Shown: in pieces, positions 10,930 through 20,931 of the stretch
Layout: each line of letters begins with the position of its first letter
Position numbering within the stretch: the stretch's first letter is position 1
From: Rosellinia necatrix
Taxonomy: Eukaryota; Ascomycota; Sordariomycetes; Xylariales; Xylariaceae
NCBI GenBank assembly: GCA_021209875.1
Contig: JAGYVD010000001.1
Location: 6,262,001-6,326,000, forward strand
DNA length: 64,000 nt
Reading direction: 5' to 3'
Translations under genes and position numbers: made by a program
Notes under the pieces: model-generated
Databases searched by the model: none
Told to the model about the DNA's origin: nothing
The model's input: the letters and a program-made list of their open reading frames with translations, nothing else

Positions 10930-11190
10930 GCCGGCGTTGCGAAGTCGTGCCGTGAGGTTGAGTAAAGAGAATAAAGAGAGTGGGTAGAGCGGTTCTCTAG
11001 GTGGCCTGGCCTTACAGTAATCTCCGGTGATTTGCGACAAGCCCGGCGACTTGTCGCCCACAGTTCAACCACCAACCAGACAAGGCGTTCACTCACCCAT
11101 CCACCCTGGTTGTCTCGCAAAGCGTGTGGGGCACCAGTTTCATTGGATCTGACTGATGACCGTCTCATTTACGGTATGTTGGTCTTTTAG

Positions 11191-11198
11191 CATATAAA
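11191..11198 (+). promoter_or_regulatory. Candidate TATA box of the small gene at 11295
   Basis: CATATAAA about 100 bp before the ATG at 11295. Confidence 0.4.
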
Positions 11199-11294
11199 CG
11201 CTGGTTATACTCTGTAATTATGCCATGTCCCTCTCATTCCTCATCCCTATTTGATTTTGATTTTTTCTAAAGAAGAAAGAGATAAATTCTAACA

Positions 11295-11684
11295 ATGGCA
11301 AACACGGACCTGATTGCTTGTGTGTATCCTTATGAAGACTCGATATTTGGCCATGCTCGGAAGGCGATTGAGGATAGTCTGGCTGATGAGAACATTTGGT
11401 AAGGGCTTTGAACAGCGTCTCGTGTTGGAATAATAACTCTGTCTAGGTCTGTAGAGGTTCTTGGTGTTTCTTCTTTCCTTTCGGTCAAGGGGACCGACCC
11501 TGTAATTATTTATGCTCAGGCCGTCGGATCTAATCTATGCCGTTCTTTCTGTCCTGCTGTAGTCATTGCGGGCGTCACCGAAGCAGGCCCGACCCCCGAG
11601 CCTCCACCCGGCACCGGCCAAAATATAAGCCGGAATAACTGGCGATTATCTTGCAGGGGGGAATTCCCTCCTTGTGCAAAGTAA
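11295..11684 (+). CDS. Unrecognised small protein, 3' end replaced by a repeat
   Basis: The ATG at 11295 opens MANTDLIACVYPYEDSIFGH. A 48-nt intron (11399-11446; GTAAGG donor, TAATAAC branch, TCTAG acceptor) keeps frame into exon 2, which starts W-SVEVLGVSSFLSV. Total 113 residues, stop at 11682-11684. The first roughly 60 residues look like a genuine globular N-terminus. The last roughly 35 (from about 11590) are Pro/Gly-rich and run into a dispersed repeat also found near 13.0 and 43.7 kb, so the frame is probably an N-terminal remnant of a longer gene. Not assigned to a family. Confidence 0.4.
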
Positions 11685-11700
11685 AATTTAGCAGGCTGGC
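11600..11700 (-). repeat. Dispersed repeat, copy 1 (LTR-relic-like)
   Basis: Carries the core TTTGCACAAGGAGGGAA (minus strand) followed by GCCAGTTATTCCGG, matching the copy at 43.5-43.8 kb (TTATTGCACAAGGAGGGAAG, then GCCAGCTATTCTGG). It joins directly to the truncated gene at 11295. It could be the end of a solo LTR; I found no target duplication. Confidence 0.5.
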
Positions 11701-11964
11701 TTGCATGCAAGAGGTCGTAGGGCTTGCACATGAAACAATGCTTTAGTAGTCAAGCCTTTTCTCTGTTTTCCGAAATGTCAGAGCTCGGCTGCTTTTCTTT
11801 GAACTAGACCTAACACTACCATTTCGATCCCGGCAAAGCGGTTATGCATGCATAAATCGCATTTGATGCCGGCTGCAACCCAGAAGTGCCGGGAAACAAG
11901 CTCTTATTGCATAGCTCCGCCAAGCCAACTCTACCCTTGTTATACAAGGTCAGACTATCTTTTT

Positions 11965-12905
11965 AAAGTTAAAACATTCCTTCTATATTTTATAAGGCGA
12001 CGTATAGGTTGGTAGAACGCGTATATTAGGGGAGAGCGTGAGCCTTTAAATAAAGGCCTAGCGGTGCAGTGCGCCTCTGGAGGAGGTCTGGCTATTTATG
12101 CTAAGCTTTGAATAGCTGCCCGAACTAGAATAGCGCTACTAAAAAAGCCCGAATAATTTCTTTTTTTTTATTTTTCCGGCCTTTTAGGCACTATTAAATC
12201 GAGAGACGGCAGATAGGCAAAAAACTTTTTAACTACTACTAAAAACCACTTTTTTTGTAAAAAGTAAAAAAATAAAGTAATAAAAAAAAACCTGTATATA
12301 ACGAACATGTTGTAAACAAGGCTTTTTATAAAAGTTTTAGCCGGACTGGTCTATATAAATATTAGTTTAATTAAAAGTAGAACTTAATTATTTATATTTT
12401 ATAAAACGACGTATAAGTTAATAGAACATATATATTAAAAAAAAGCGTAAGCTTTTAAACAAAGGCCTAGCAGTATAATGCGCCTCTGGAAAAAGTCTGG
12501 CTATTTACGCTAAGCTTTAAATAGCTGCTTAAATTTACGCTAATAGTTTAGTTTAAGTTAGAAAAGTATAAGCTTTTAAACGAAGGCCTGCGTATATGAT
12601 TTTTAACTAGAAAAGTCGCTAGCTACCGGCTAAGTTTTTAAATAACTGCTTATATTTGCACTCCGGATAAGCTAAAATTAAAAAAAGTTGTTTATACAGC
12701 TGTAACTTTTAAGCGCTAAAAGCTGCGGCTAAACAAAAAACCTTCCGACCACTATTAAAAACTATCTCTTTTGTAGAAGGTAGAAAAGTAAAGTAACAAA
12801 AGAAAACCTGTATGTAACGAACGCGTCGCGAACAGGGCCTTTTATAGGGGTTCTGGCCGGACTGGTCCGTGCGAGTGCTAGCCTAGTTAGGAGTAGAACC
12901 CAATT
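11965..12905 (+). repeat. Tandemly duplicated repeat with RIP-mutated and unmutated copies
   Basis: Order a-b-a'-b'. Unit a (about 11965-12125) recurs about 410 bp later (about 12385-12530), and unit b (about 12215-12390) recurs about 517 bp later (about 12725-12905). Differences are transitions: unmutated GTCCGTGCGAGTGCTAGCC in b' is GTCTATATAAATATTAGTT in b, and GGCCTAGCGGTGCAGTGCG in a is GGCCTAGCAGTATAATGCG in a'. A shorter third partial copy of a lies near 12545-12655. The outer copies keep C/G and the inner ones have lost them. No coding potential seen. Confidence 0.8.
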
Positions 12906-12959
12906 ATTATCGCTCTAGGATTATAAACTTCAACTAAGTAGTGTATTTTTAAATAGCAA

Positions 12960-13045
12960 AGCTCTCTAGCTGTCACAGTTCGTACTGCTAGTAGTTCTAG
13001 AAATCACTTATGTTATTGCACAAGGAGGGAAGGTTCCCTACTTGG
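12960..13045 (+). repeat. Dispersed repeat, copy 2, inverted relative to copy 3
   Basis: About 80 bp (for example TTATTGCACAAGGAGGGAAG, with CTTATG before it) is homologous, in opposite orientation, to 43683-43765. The match includes GGGAA..TTCCCT, TTGTGCAATAACATAAGT, ATTTCT-x-GAACTAC and GAACTGTGACA on the aligned strand. The flanking 300 bp to 13440 may belong to the same decayed element: in minus sense a short stretch resembles a pol-linker-like segment, but this is weak. Confidence 0.6.
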
Positions 13046-14124
13046 TCATTCGCTAGCTACTCGTTCTTTTTATATACAGTATTCTGGCCCGTGCCCTAGT
13101 GGAGTTCTTGGGTTAAGACTAGTTCCGTGACACTAGCTACTGGCCGTGGGGTTACAGCTAGAACGAACACCATAGCTACAAGATCTGGAAGCTATTCAAT
13201 CGCGGTGCCGGTCTACTAGTAGAAGAATAAGAATATTTAACATCGTGAGGGAAAACCTTGTTGTAGTAACCTAAGCCTCCTGAGGGACATTAGGTGTAGC
13301 CGACCTTCCTGCTATACGTTTATATTAGTTATGATACATAGTAGCTATTACATCTAGTTCTTGGCCTTTTGGGCTTGCCGTGTATTAACTCCGTGTTTAC
13401 TTCAACTAGGACTCCTAGGCCTGGTGGTTTTATTAGCTTTTTAAAAAAAAGCAGGTAATATCTAATATCAGATTCTCTTCTGTGCCTCCGGCTGGGGGGA
13501 AGCTATGCATAATCTCAACGACGAGTTTCTATACGTGGGTATGTGGTCTAAGTTGCGCTGGGGCGCTTCTAACCGTGGGATGTGGCAAGCGATACTCGGA
13601 AGTCCGAGTGTAGCGATAAATCCGATCTGCCCCCAATAGCGCTAAAAACAACGTATAACTGTCCAAGCACAGGGTCTTCCGCTAACAACGTCCCGAGCAC
13701 ATTGCGTCTAGGTTGTGTTAAGATCTACATGAAGCTGGCAGGGTTCCAGCAAGAAGGCAGCGCCCTCGAAGAAGTACCAGTGTAAGCTATTGCCATTCAG
13801 GCCTTTGTTATATCGTAGCTTTACCGTGGTTTAAACCAGGGTTTAGTAGTTATTGTCATGATCTTTCAAACGTCACTCCCGCCATAACTAACACACGGTC
13901 ATTCCTATGTCAATAGAAGTACCGCATTTCGCAGGAGAAATACATGCATCAAGAGTTCAAAACTTCACTATAAAAAGAGTGTATTGAGATTCTATCTGAA
14001 TCTTATATAGTGAGATTATTCTTGAGCTTTTTTAACGCGCAGATAATCAAGTGTGGAGAATGAGCGAGGAAGGGAAAATCAGGTGAATAAACCCTCGATC
14101 CATCTTCAGATGCTCCGCAAATGC
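13046..14124. other. Spacer, possible transposon remnant, no gene supported
   Basis: Frames are short and unsupported; 13582-13785 is open on the plus strand but lacks motif, promoter or introns. The first 400 bp may extend the repeat at 12960-13045. The 3' flank of the lectin gene occupies the last part. Confidence 0.4.
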
Positions 14125-14803
14125 TTAGGAAGCAGCATCAAAATACCACATGGTATTGTCGCCGTTCTCAATCTGCCACGAGAGAACATTGGTGCCGACA
14201 GATGTTCCACTAGCTTCCGCATTAAGCTGGCCATTGCCGGAGACAGAAGTGACCCTATCCGAGTATTAAATGCGTGAGCCATGGTTTTGGTTTTTCGCAA
14301 CTGATGACCAGTGGGTTTGTGAAAGAAGAAGACTTACGTATAGACATCATATTTGTCTTGCTTCTTGTAGTGCTTGATTGTCCATCGGACTGTTGGGTCA
14401 GTGGGCAATTTGAACTGGCACGAAGTGACTTGGTTCTTCGCTATTGTTGCTTTTAGCCAACGGTACACCTTTCGTCACCGGTACCTCAGAACATACCAGT
14501 AGCGGTCAGGTAGCCTCCGTTTGCAAGATTGATGATGAGGTATTGAGCGCTTTCTCCGCTTCCATTGATAAGGGCCACCTGCCACTTTGCATTGTCGGTC
14601 AGGGGATTCTTCGGACTAAAACGATGCCATCATTAGACCTTTCTCTTTCAACTCGCGGCTCCCGGTACAATATAAAGACGGCATAGACCTTACTAGAGCT
14701 TGACTGGCTGGCCCAGAGTTGAACCGCCACCCCAGGAGTTGATGTTCTTATCAGGGCCTTGGTAGGACACGATTGAATAGATACCGGCACCGTTGAAAAC
14801 CAT
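14125..14803 (-). CDS. Ricin-B-like (R-type) beta-trefoil lectin
   Basis: Four exons on the minus strand: 14803-14694, 14615-14497, 14440-14338 and 14254-14125 (462 nt, 153 residues). Introns of 78, 56 and 83 nt have GTAAGG, GTATGT and GTAAGT donors and TAG acceptors, and all phases fit. The protein is a single small domain starting MVFNGAGIYSIVSY. Trefoil-type Trp motifs occur at AKWQV, VRWTI and LSWQI, one per repeat, with Gly/Asn-rich turns. There is no signal peptide or catalytic chain, so it is a stand-alone lectin, probably cytosolic or released by unconventional secretion. Family knowledge: such fungal lectins bind Gal/GalNAc-type glycans and are often linked to defence against grazers. 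Sugar specificity is not predictable here. Alternatives: another beta-trefoil family. Confidence 0.8.
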
Positions 14804-14919
14804 CTTGGCTCAATAGTAGGAGTTGATTGACTAAAGTAAGAGGATGAACTGGACTGTGAAATGTGGATGAGACAAGGTGGATGGACCTCTGAAGCAAAAT
14901 GAATGGCGAAAAGCGAGGA

Positions 14920-14927
14920 TTTTATAG
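14920..14927 (-). promoter_or_regulatory. TATA box of the R-type lectin gene
   Basis: CTATAAAA on the minus strand, about 117 bp before the ATG at 14803, after a C/T-rich stretch on the plus strand. Confidence 0.55.
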
Positions 14928-15060
14928 CCCTATCCCTCCATATTCGACGCTGTCTTGGAGTTGGTCCTACCCGTACAGTACTCCAACTCTACGAGGACTG
15001 TTTGAAGCCCCACGACGCAATGGATCGCCGAGAAGGAGCTAACAGGAGAGCCAAGTGGTC

Positions 15061-15442
15061 TAGGGGTGCGAATAAACTTGGGTCTCGACAGGAAACTCGA
15101 TGTTCTCCGCATTCCAAGCATCCGGGGGATGCCCCCGATAGAACGACATCACATCACTCGGTTCCGACAAGTACATGTGAACCGCCACCGACGTGGACCG
15201 CCACCGACATGCGGGTGGTATGCCAAAGTTCAAACCCCTCTCCCGCCTCCCCCTCCAGCTTGACGCGGACTTCAAAGTTGCGGAGCGCATAGTCGGGTAC
15301 AGAAAGGCAACTTCACCAGAGACCGAGAAGTGATCCCCATAATTTAAGTAAACCAACAGAAGTACTTACCCACGAAGTCATCACAGGCATCAACAGTTGG
15401 GAGCGATAGGTGAATATACATTAGCACCGAACTCTTGTCCAT
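15061..15442 (-). pseudogene. Unrecognised gene, frame-disrupted
   Basis: An ATG at 15442 opens MDKSSVLMYIHLSLPTVDAC and reaches a GTAAGT donor at 15369. After the only usable acceptor (GAAG at 15311) two frames look protein-like over adjacent segments. One covers VAFLYP and, further on, YLSEPSDVMSFYRGHPPDAW to the stop at 15061. The other covers PDYALRNFEVRVKLEGEAGE and FELWHTTRMSVAVHVGGGSH between them. The simplest reading is one original frame broken by two small indels near 15295 and 15175. Using a GTACTT donor (15365) instead gives a short intact 77-residue product in the middle frame. No family recognised. Confidence 0.4.
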
Positions 15443-15778
15443 GTATATCTTGTATATGTGTAGTGCCACGGCCGTCTCTCCCTCCATATCTTTGCGTGCG
15501 TCCCCGCTACGCCTCCCCAGCGATCAGACACAGATGTATTACTAGCGTTCCCACTCCCATATGGGCTAATGCTGCTTGAGAGACTCCGGGTGTATTTTGT
15601 CAGATTGACATGTGATCTGCGGAGGACCTGAAGTTATCCTTGTAGTGGCTTCTGCGCCTCCTCCTTACTGGTCGAATTGAGGAGACTGCTATTCAACACG
15701 CGATGACCTCTTACAGCATAATTGCCGGATCCGAATATCGTGTCTAGCAGCTGTCCACGTAGACGTTAGGCATTATTT
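15443..15778. other. Intergenic
   Basis: Spacer between the broken gene and the glycine-tail membrane protein; nothing seen beyond short chance frames. Confidence 0.5.
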
Positions 15779-16153
15779 TCAAGTCATAGAAACATCCCCG
15801 GCCCGAGCATCGCCACCTCTAGCCTCTCCCGTTGCTACCCCGTGGCCCCCATGGGCATTGCCACCGGCTGCGAGGCTCTGCGCATCGCCCTTGAGCGTCA
15901 CGCTTCCGGCGGTTGCGTCCCCGCCTCGCGCGGTTGTGCCCTGGGCGTTCCCACCTCGGGCGTTCCCGCCTCGAACGACGCGCTGAACGGACTTCCCGAC
16001 TTTCCCGATCGGAGACTTTGGATACCGCCAAGCATAGAAGGCGATAATGACACTAATGAAAGCGAAAACACCGGCAGGAACACCAAGAGCAATGCCAATG
16101 ATGTCCTGGGTGTCTAGACCGCCGGTGGCGTTGCGGGGTACGAGTGCAGGCAT
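15779..16153 (-). CDS. Short membrane protein with glycine/alanine/asparagine-rich repeat tail
   Basis: Intronless, 124 residues, ATG at 16153, TGA at 15781-15779. The N-terminus (MPALVPRNATGGLDTQDI, one N-glycosylation sequon) leads to one hydrophobic helix, about residues 18-42 (IIGIALGVPAGVFAFISVII), then the basic YPKSPIGKVGKSVQRVVR. The C-terminal half is a low-complexity repeat of GGNA/GGDA units (GGNARGGNAQ, ARGGDA, AAGGNAHGGHG, ARGGDARAGD). Predicted topology is a short outside N-terminus and the repeat tail inside. Codon use is GC-rich and spans both strands, but the hydrophobic helix plus basic flank supports this strand. It lies between two lectin/GTPase genes on the same strand. 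No family named; similar helix plus glycine-tail proteins occur in fungal genomes as hypotheticals. Confidence 0.65.
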   Translation of the reverse strand: MPALVPRNATGGLDTQDIIGIALGVPAGVFAFISVIIAFYAWRYPKSPIGKVGKSVQRVVRGGNARGGNAQGTTARGGDATAGSVTLKGDAQSLAAGGNAHGGHGVATGEARGGDARAGDVSMT

Positions 16154-17459
16154 CGCTGCAACCCGTATCGGCCTTGATTCGTGGATATTGATGTAAGGGA
16201 AAAATAGAATGGGAAAAAGAAAACAGAAAACTCAAATAATCGAGTTTCTCATGTACGAAATCCCAATTTAGGTAAGCTGAGGCTGTCAACGCCGCATGAT
16301 AAGCATATAGGTATGGCTAATGGTCGTAGTTGGGGGCGAGTGGCACTAGCTAGTGGGTGGAAGGGTGGTGGTAATGGCGCTTCACAAGCTCCAAGTCCAG
16401 CGCTAAATAATATGGGTCGGTTGGAACTGTGAACCGTAGACTGTAGGGAAGTCATGTCATATATCATATATGCAGCGGAGGCTTGATGTAGTTGATCGTG
16501 TATGCAGGTGCCCTAATTGGATTCTTGACGCCGACCGGCGACAGAACAATGCTTTTTTTTTTTTTTTTTTCTTCAGTACGTGCGGGCTAATGTATGGAAC
16601 CAAATATCCCTCTTGATGCTGTGTCACGAATAGAGTGAAGCAGGGTGGTTTTTGATGACGTGTTGGTGTGGAAGCCTGGGCCAGGGGGTTTCGGTAACTA
16701 TCCGAACGCGGAGGCTTGCGTGCATAATGTATTACGTTCCATTTCGGGGAACTGGGCCTAGCTAGCGGGGCCGCAGCTACTAGGTGCCGAGTAACCGTAC
16801 CTAGCAGAGCCGCTTTTCCTACCTAGGCACGACTAGCTGGGGCCCCCACAGTATTCCCCTTGTATGAAGATATTATAGAGGCAGTTATCCAATGGTAGGA
16901 CCAAATAAAACATATAAACCGGTAGGTATTCAGCTTTCAGCTCGCCAGGTCGGCTCAAGGCTAGAAGTTGCGTCAGAATGGTGGCGCGAGTGAGCCACGC
17001 TATCCGCCATGTAACCCATGTTATGATAAAATATAGTTAGTTTAGTTGTAACTAACTAATAGTAGTTATACGTTTTCATGAATATCGCGTGAGCGATTAT
17101 GTGTTAGCTGGGGTTTTAGTAGATGTTTTACCATCTTGGATTTGAGAATAAGTAACCTAATTCACAGGGTAGTGTATAATAATTTGAATTGGTTAACCAA
17201 GTCACGGCCCCAAAAGAAAGAAACCAAATTATCGAGCTGCTTGTTGTGATGGCTTATGCTAGTAGGTCCCTACGACGTTACAACTAGCTCCGTGTATTCG
17301 CATCACATAACCAACTGCGTAGCGGACAGTCCCCTCTCCGGTCTTTGGCGAATTCGGGCTAAGCGCATAATGTAATTATAAACTCGTGGGAAAGATTGGA
17401 AATAAAATACGAAGATCAACTTTCCTGCGCCCTGGGCTGCACAATTCCCCGCCACCCAT
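16154..17459. other. Intergenic with poly-T tract
   Basis: About 1.3 kb without a supported gene. Contains an 18-bp T run (16553-16570) and several CTAGCTAG-rich short repeats around 16757-16840. It holds the 5' flank of the glycine-tail gene and the 3' flank of the GTPase gene. Confidence 0.5.
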
Positions 17460-18436
17460 CTATAACCCCACCAACGCGATCAATTTCTCAGTCGTCCGTC
17501 CGACCAGACGTCCGAATATCTCTGAAAATCGCAATGGCATGTCGTTATCCCTGAGTATTCGCCGATCCTCGTTCACCTTGTTCATCCTTGCGTCCATCTC
17601 TGTAATCCTATCCAAGTAAACCTTGCGCATGCTGTAGTCTCTGTCCGAAATAGCCTGTTCCAGGCGTTTTTCTATCCTGGACATGCTAGCACTGAACTCT
17701 TTCATCTGCTTGGCGAGTTCTGCATCCAGCGCACCACCAGCAGCAGTTTGGGGGAGGGCGAGCTTCTGATCAACCATCTGCTCCTGTATTTTAAGCACAG
17801 TTTTCTTGTCCAAACTCTGAATGTAGTCAACGATGGATAGAGCCGATAGTTGTGTGTTCATCAGGCGGAAGACTTGGCTGCCGTTTTGACACATAGTGCC
17901 CCAGTATTCGGGCTTGGTCATTAGCTGGTGCTCGCGGTATTCATGGTCTCCAACCCCATGCTCTGGCCACCCAGTTGTCGCAAGAACAACACCCTGATAT
18001 GCATTTTCGCCGCAGAGATTCTTGAACATTGTCAAGTTCCGGTTATCTGTTCCACTCATTCGGGTGCCGGTGATACTATGGAGATAGACTATGCCGTTTA
18101 ATAGCAGGTTTTTGTGGTAAGTCTCGGCTAGCCAGTCGGCCACATCCGCCAATACATCGGCATCATAGCGGCTGCTGTCATCGAAGCCTGGGGTATCGAT
18201 AAGATGCACCACTGAAGAGTTATGCATAAAAACGACTTCCTGAATCTCAGAAGTGCCTGCAGCCGTATGAGTTATTTGCCCATTGGTTTATCAACACCTG
18301 AAATAAACGTACAAGATTCTAACTCGCGACTCGCCTTCACATCCTGGTTGCTACAGTTCCCGATAAACGTGCTCTTGCCGGTACCGGTGGCGCCCATAAC
18401 AACAATGTAGGTGTGTTTCTCCCCGTAGTGAGTCAT
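17460..18436 (-). CDS. AIG1/GIMAP-like P-loop GTPase with C-terminal coiled coil
   Basis: Two exons on the minus strand, 18436-18298 and 18256-17460 (936 nt, 311 residues). The 41-nt intron (18257-18297) has GTGTTG and CTGCAG with a TAACTCA branch region and restores the frame. G1 is GATGTGKST (15-23) and G3 is DTPGFDD (67-73). After the beta strand LNGIVYLHSI comes VVLATTGW in the G4 position, without the classical N/TKxD. The C-terminal third is a charged helix (KQMKEFSASMSRIEKRLEQA and on to EDRRILRD) likely to form a coiled coil. Family knowledge: fungal AIG1-type or G-domain proteins of unknown role; animal and plant relatives act in immunity and membrane remodelling. The start MTHYGEKHTYIVVMG was chosen over an upstream in-frame ATG because the P-loop strand normally begins there. 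Confidence 0.85.
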
Positions 18437-19369
18437 GTTGATGATGATAAGATGATTAGTGGCATCTGCAGCCTGTAGTAATGTAGTAGGGTACGTATGG
18501 GAAGAATAAAGGGACATGAAAGGTGACCAAAATTTTTTAATCCTAATATGGATTGTAATATATACGATGTTCACTTAGAAAATAACATCTCATACATCCA
18601 CGCACGGGATTCTGTAAGGCTGTGATAATATGGTCAAAAAAAAAAGTGCCCCCCCCGTGTAAGCTAGAATACATACGCTTGATGCCTAAGATTGTGTGTA
18701 GCATTCCGAAACGTGGCGGGTAACCCAACCTAAAACTCGGATTAAGGCGATTTGCCGAAACGCCACAATCGCGTACAAGAAACTTAGGCCGCAATAATTA
18801 CTGTAAATCTCGCCCGTCAGCCGCATTATATTCTATTCCTATTTGTAGAGAAGGCAAATGATATACAATGCTTGTGACGTGGTTGCAGTAGACAGGCTCG
18901 CAATTTGGAGTAGGCCCGATGCATCATAACAGCTTACAGTAGGGCAAAATATAACCAGTCAACAAGGGTTACTATTCAGTGTTCTAAATAGCAAGCATAT
19001 TAAGGCGTTTTCAAACACCAATCCAAACTGTTTAGACCATTTTGCTTCTACCAGTGCCCTTTAGGTTCTTTGCAAAATTTGACCTACAAACGCCACGTAG
19101 GTTCATTACCTCCCATAGAAAAGGCTGCGGATCATATCCAAGGATATAATCCTGTTAAATAGGAGAAATGCGAGGTGCGTTGTCACCAATTAAGACCAAA
19201 TTGATGATTGGTGCCTTAGAACAAATATCAATGGGTTGGGTAGCAATACATAACCAAAAGGCCCAAGAAGATTGCAGGCCATTATGTATCTATACTCCAG
19301 TTACAGTAACAAAACGGTGGGCCATAATACCTTATAGCCCACTACAAGATTCTTAGCTTCTACCTTGGA
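18437..19369. other. Intergenic flank of the retrotransposon stack
   Basis: Promoter region of the GTPase and unassigned DNA. A plus-strand frame at 19168-19356 is open but has no recognisable motif. This is normal-composition DNA that ends abruptly at the target-site duplication of element A. Confidence 0.5.
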
Positions 19370-19374
19370 ATTAT

Positions 19375-19677
19375 TGTCACACGGACCACTGGTGCCATAG
19401 ATACGCTAAGCTTAAAAAAAACTAAAAGGAATACTAAAATATTTGTTAAAAAGCAACAGCGCATTAAAAAAGCTAATATATATAAAGCTAAAAAATTAAT
19501 TAATTATTTATAAAAATAAAAATTTAAACTAAGAAAACTTATTATATAAAGTTTAAACATAAATAACAGCTTAAACTAAAATAGCTAGATTTTTTTTTTT
19601 TTATGGCTTTTTAAAACTAAAAAAAATTATTATAAATATAAAGCAATTATTACTTTTTTAAGCTAAGCTTTATTATA
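19375..19677 (+). repeat. Left LTR of element A
   Basis: The first 30 bp retain C/G (TGTCACACGGACCACTGGTG); the rest is RIP-mutated. Pairs with 41167-41476. Confidence 0.85.
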
Positions 19678-20661
19678 AATAATTTTTTTTTTAAAAAAAA
19701 CTTTTAATAACAGTAGAACTTTTATATTTGTTTTTATAAATATATATATATTATTAAACTTTATAACGGTTTAAAACAATTTTTTAATATTATTTAATTA
19801 ATAAAACTATTTTTTAGTTTATATTTATAATAAACTTTATTTTTTTAAAAACTTTTATAATAAAAACAAACTATTAAAAAATCTAATAAGTTTAAAAAAA
19901 TTTAAAAAACTTAACCCCGATTATAAAAAACTGAATTAATTTTTTAATAAAAATAAAACTATAAAAGCATAAAGATAATTATAATAAAAATAATATAACT
20001 AAATATATTAAAACAATTTTAAATCTATAACTAGAACTTTATTTAGCTTGCTAATAAAATAAACCAGTTTTTTTTTGTTAAAAATATTTTAGTTAAGCTG
20101 GAGCAACTAAGCTTTTTATTTTTTAATATTTTAGCGCTACGTTTTTAACAGCTTAAAAAGTTAAAAAAGCGATTTTTTGTCGTACTTTTTTTTATTATTA
20201 GTTTTAAAAAATTTATTTTTATTTTTTTGCTTTTTTAATAGTTTATAAAATTAAACTTTAAATATATTTTTATAAATTTTAAAGCAACTACAAGCTTTAA
20301 TATTATAAACTGTTTATAGTTTTTTAAAAAAACTTTAGTTTTTTTATTTAAAAAACAACTTATATCGTATAATTTTTTAAAATTTAATATAATTATAAGC
20401 AATATTTATTTATTTATAATAATTAAAATTATTAAATTTTTAAAGCTATAAATAAAAAAGTTTTATAAAATATATTATAATATTTATAAAAATATTTAGC
20501 CACTTATATAATATATAATTAATATTAATTAAATTAATTAAAATGTTTTATAAAAACAGTACAATAATATTTAATAATTTTATTTAATAATAAATTATTT
20601 TATATAAAATTATATTAAAATTATTAAAGTTTAAACTTATAATTTTTAAAAATATATAATT

Positions 20662-20931
20662 TGTGATGGCTGCAATAGCAGCAGTTGGAGCGGAGTCCAA
20701 CTATACCTATATATTAGGAAGAAAAACTAAAGTTGAGAAAGGAAGAGAACTATACACAGGGCCGACGGCCAGAATTCCTACTTGTATATACCACTGGCCA
20801 TTCACTACGTGACTGGCCTACCGCATTCACTACCTCGTACTTGTACCCAGTTAGCCGGGGAACCAATCAGGGGCCGCCAGGCCACTTATTCGTCCAGCCA
20901 ATCAGGGCCATTATGGCTGTGGGTCATGACA
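20662..20931 (+). repeat. Solo LTR (270 bp) with target duplication TAATT
   Basis: Starts TGTGATGGCTGC, ends GGTCATGACA, flanked by TAATT at 20657-20661 and 20932-20936. The interior keeps normal G+C (for example GGGCCGACGGCCAG), unlike the DNA it interrupts. No internal retrotransposon sequence remains, as expected after LTR-LTR recombination. Confidence 0.85.

Noticed and set aside
13582..13785. 67-codon plus-strand frame starting MASDTRKSECS
   Set aside because: No homology I recognise and no promoter or intron. Lies in probable repeat remnant DNA.
14903..15292. 129-codon plus-strand frame
   Set aside because: Antisense to the broken minus-strand gene and its promoter; low-complexity composition.
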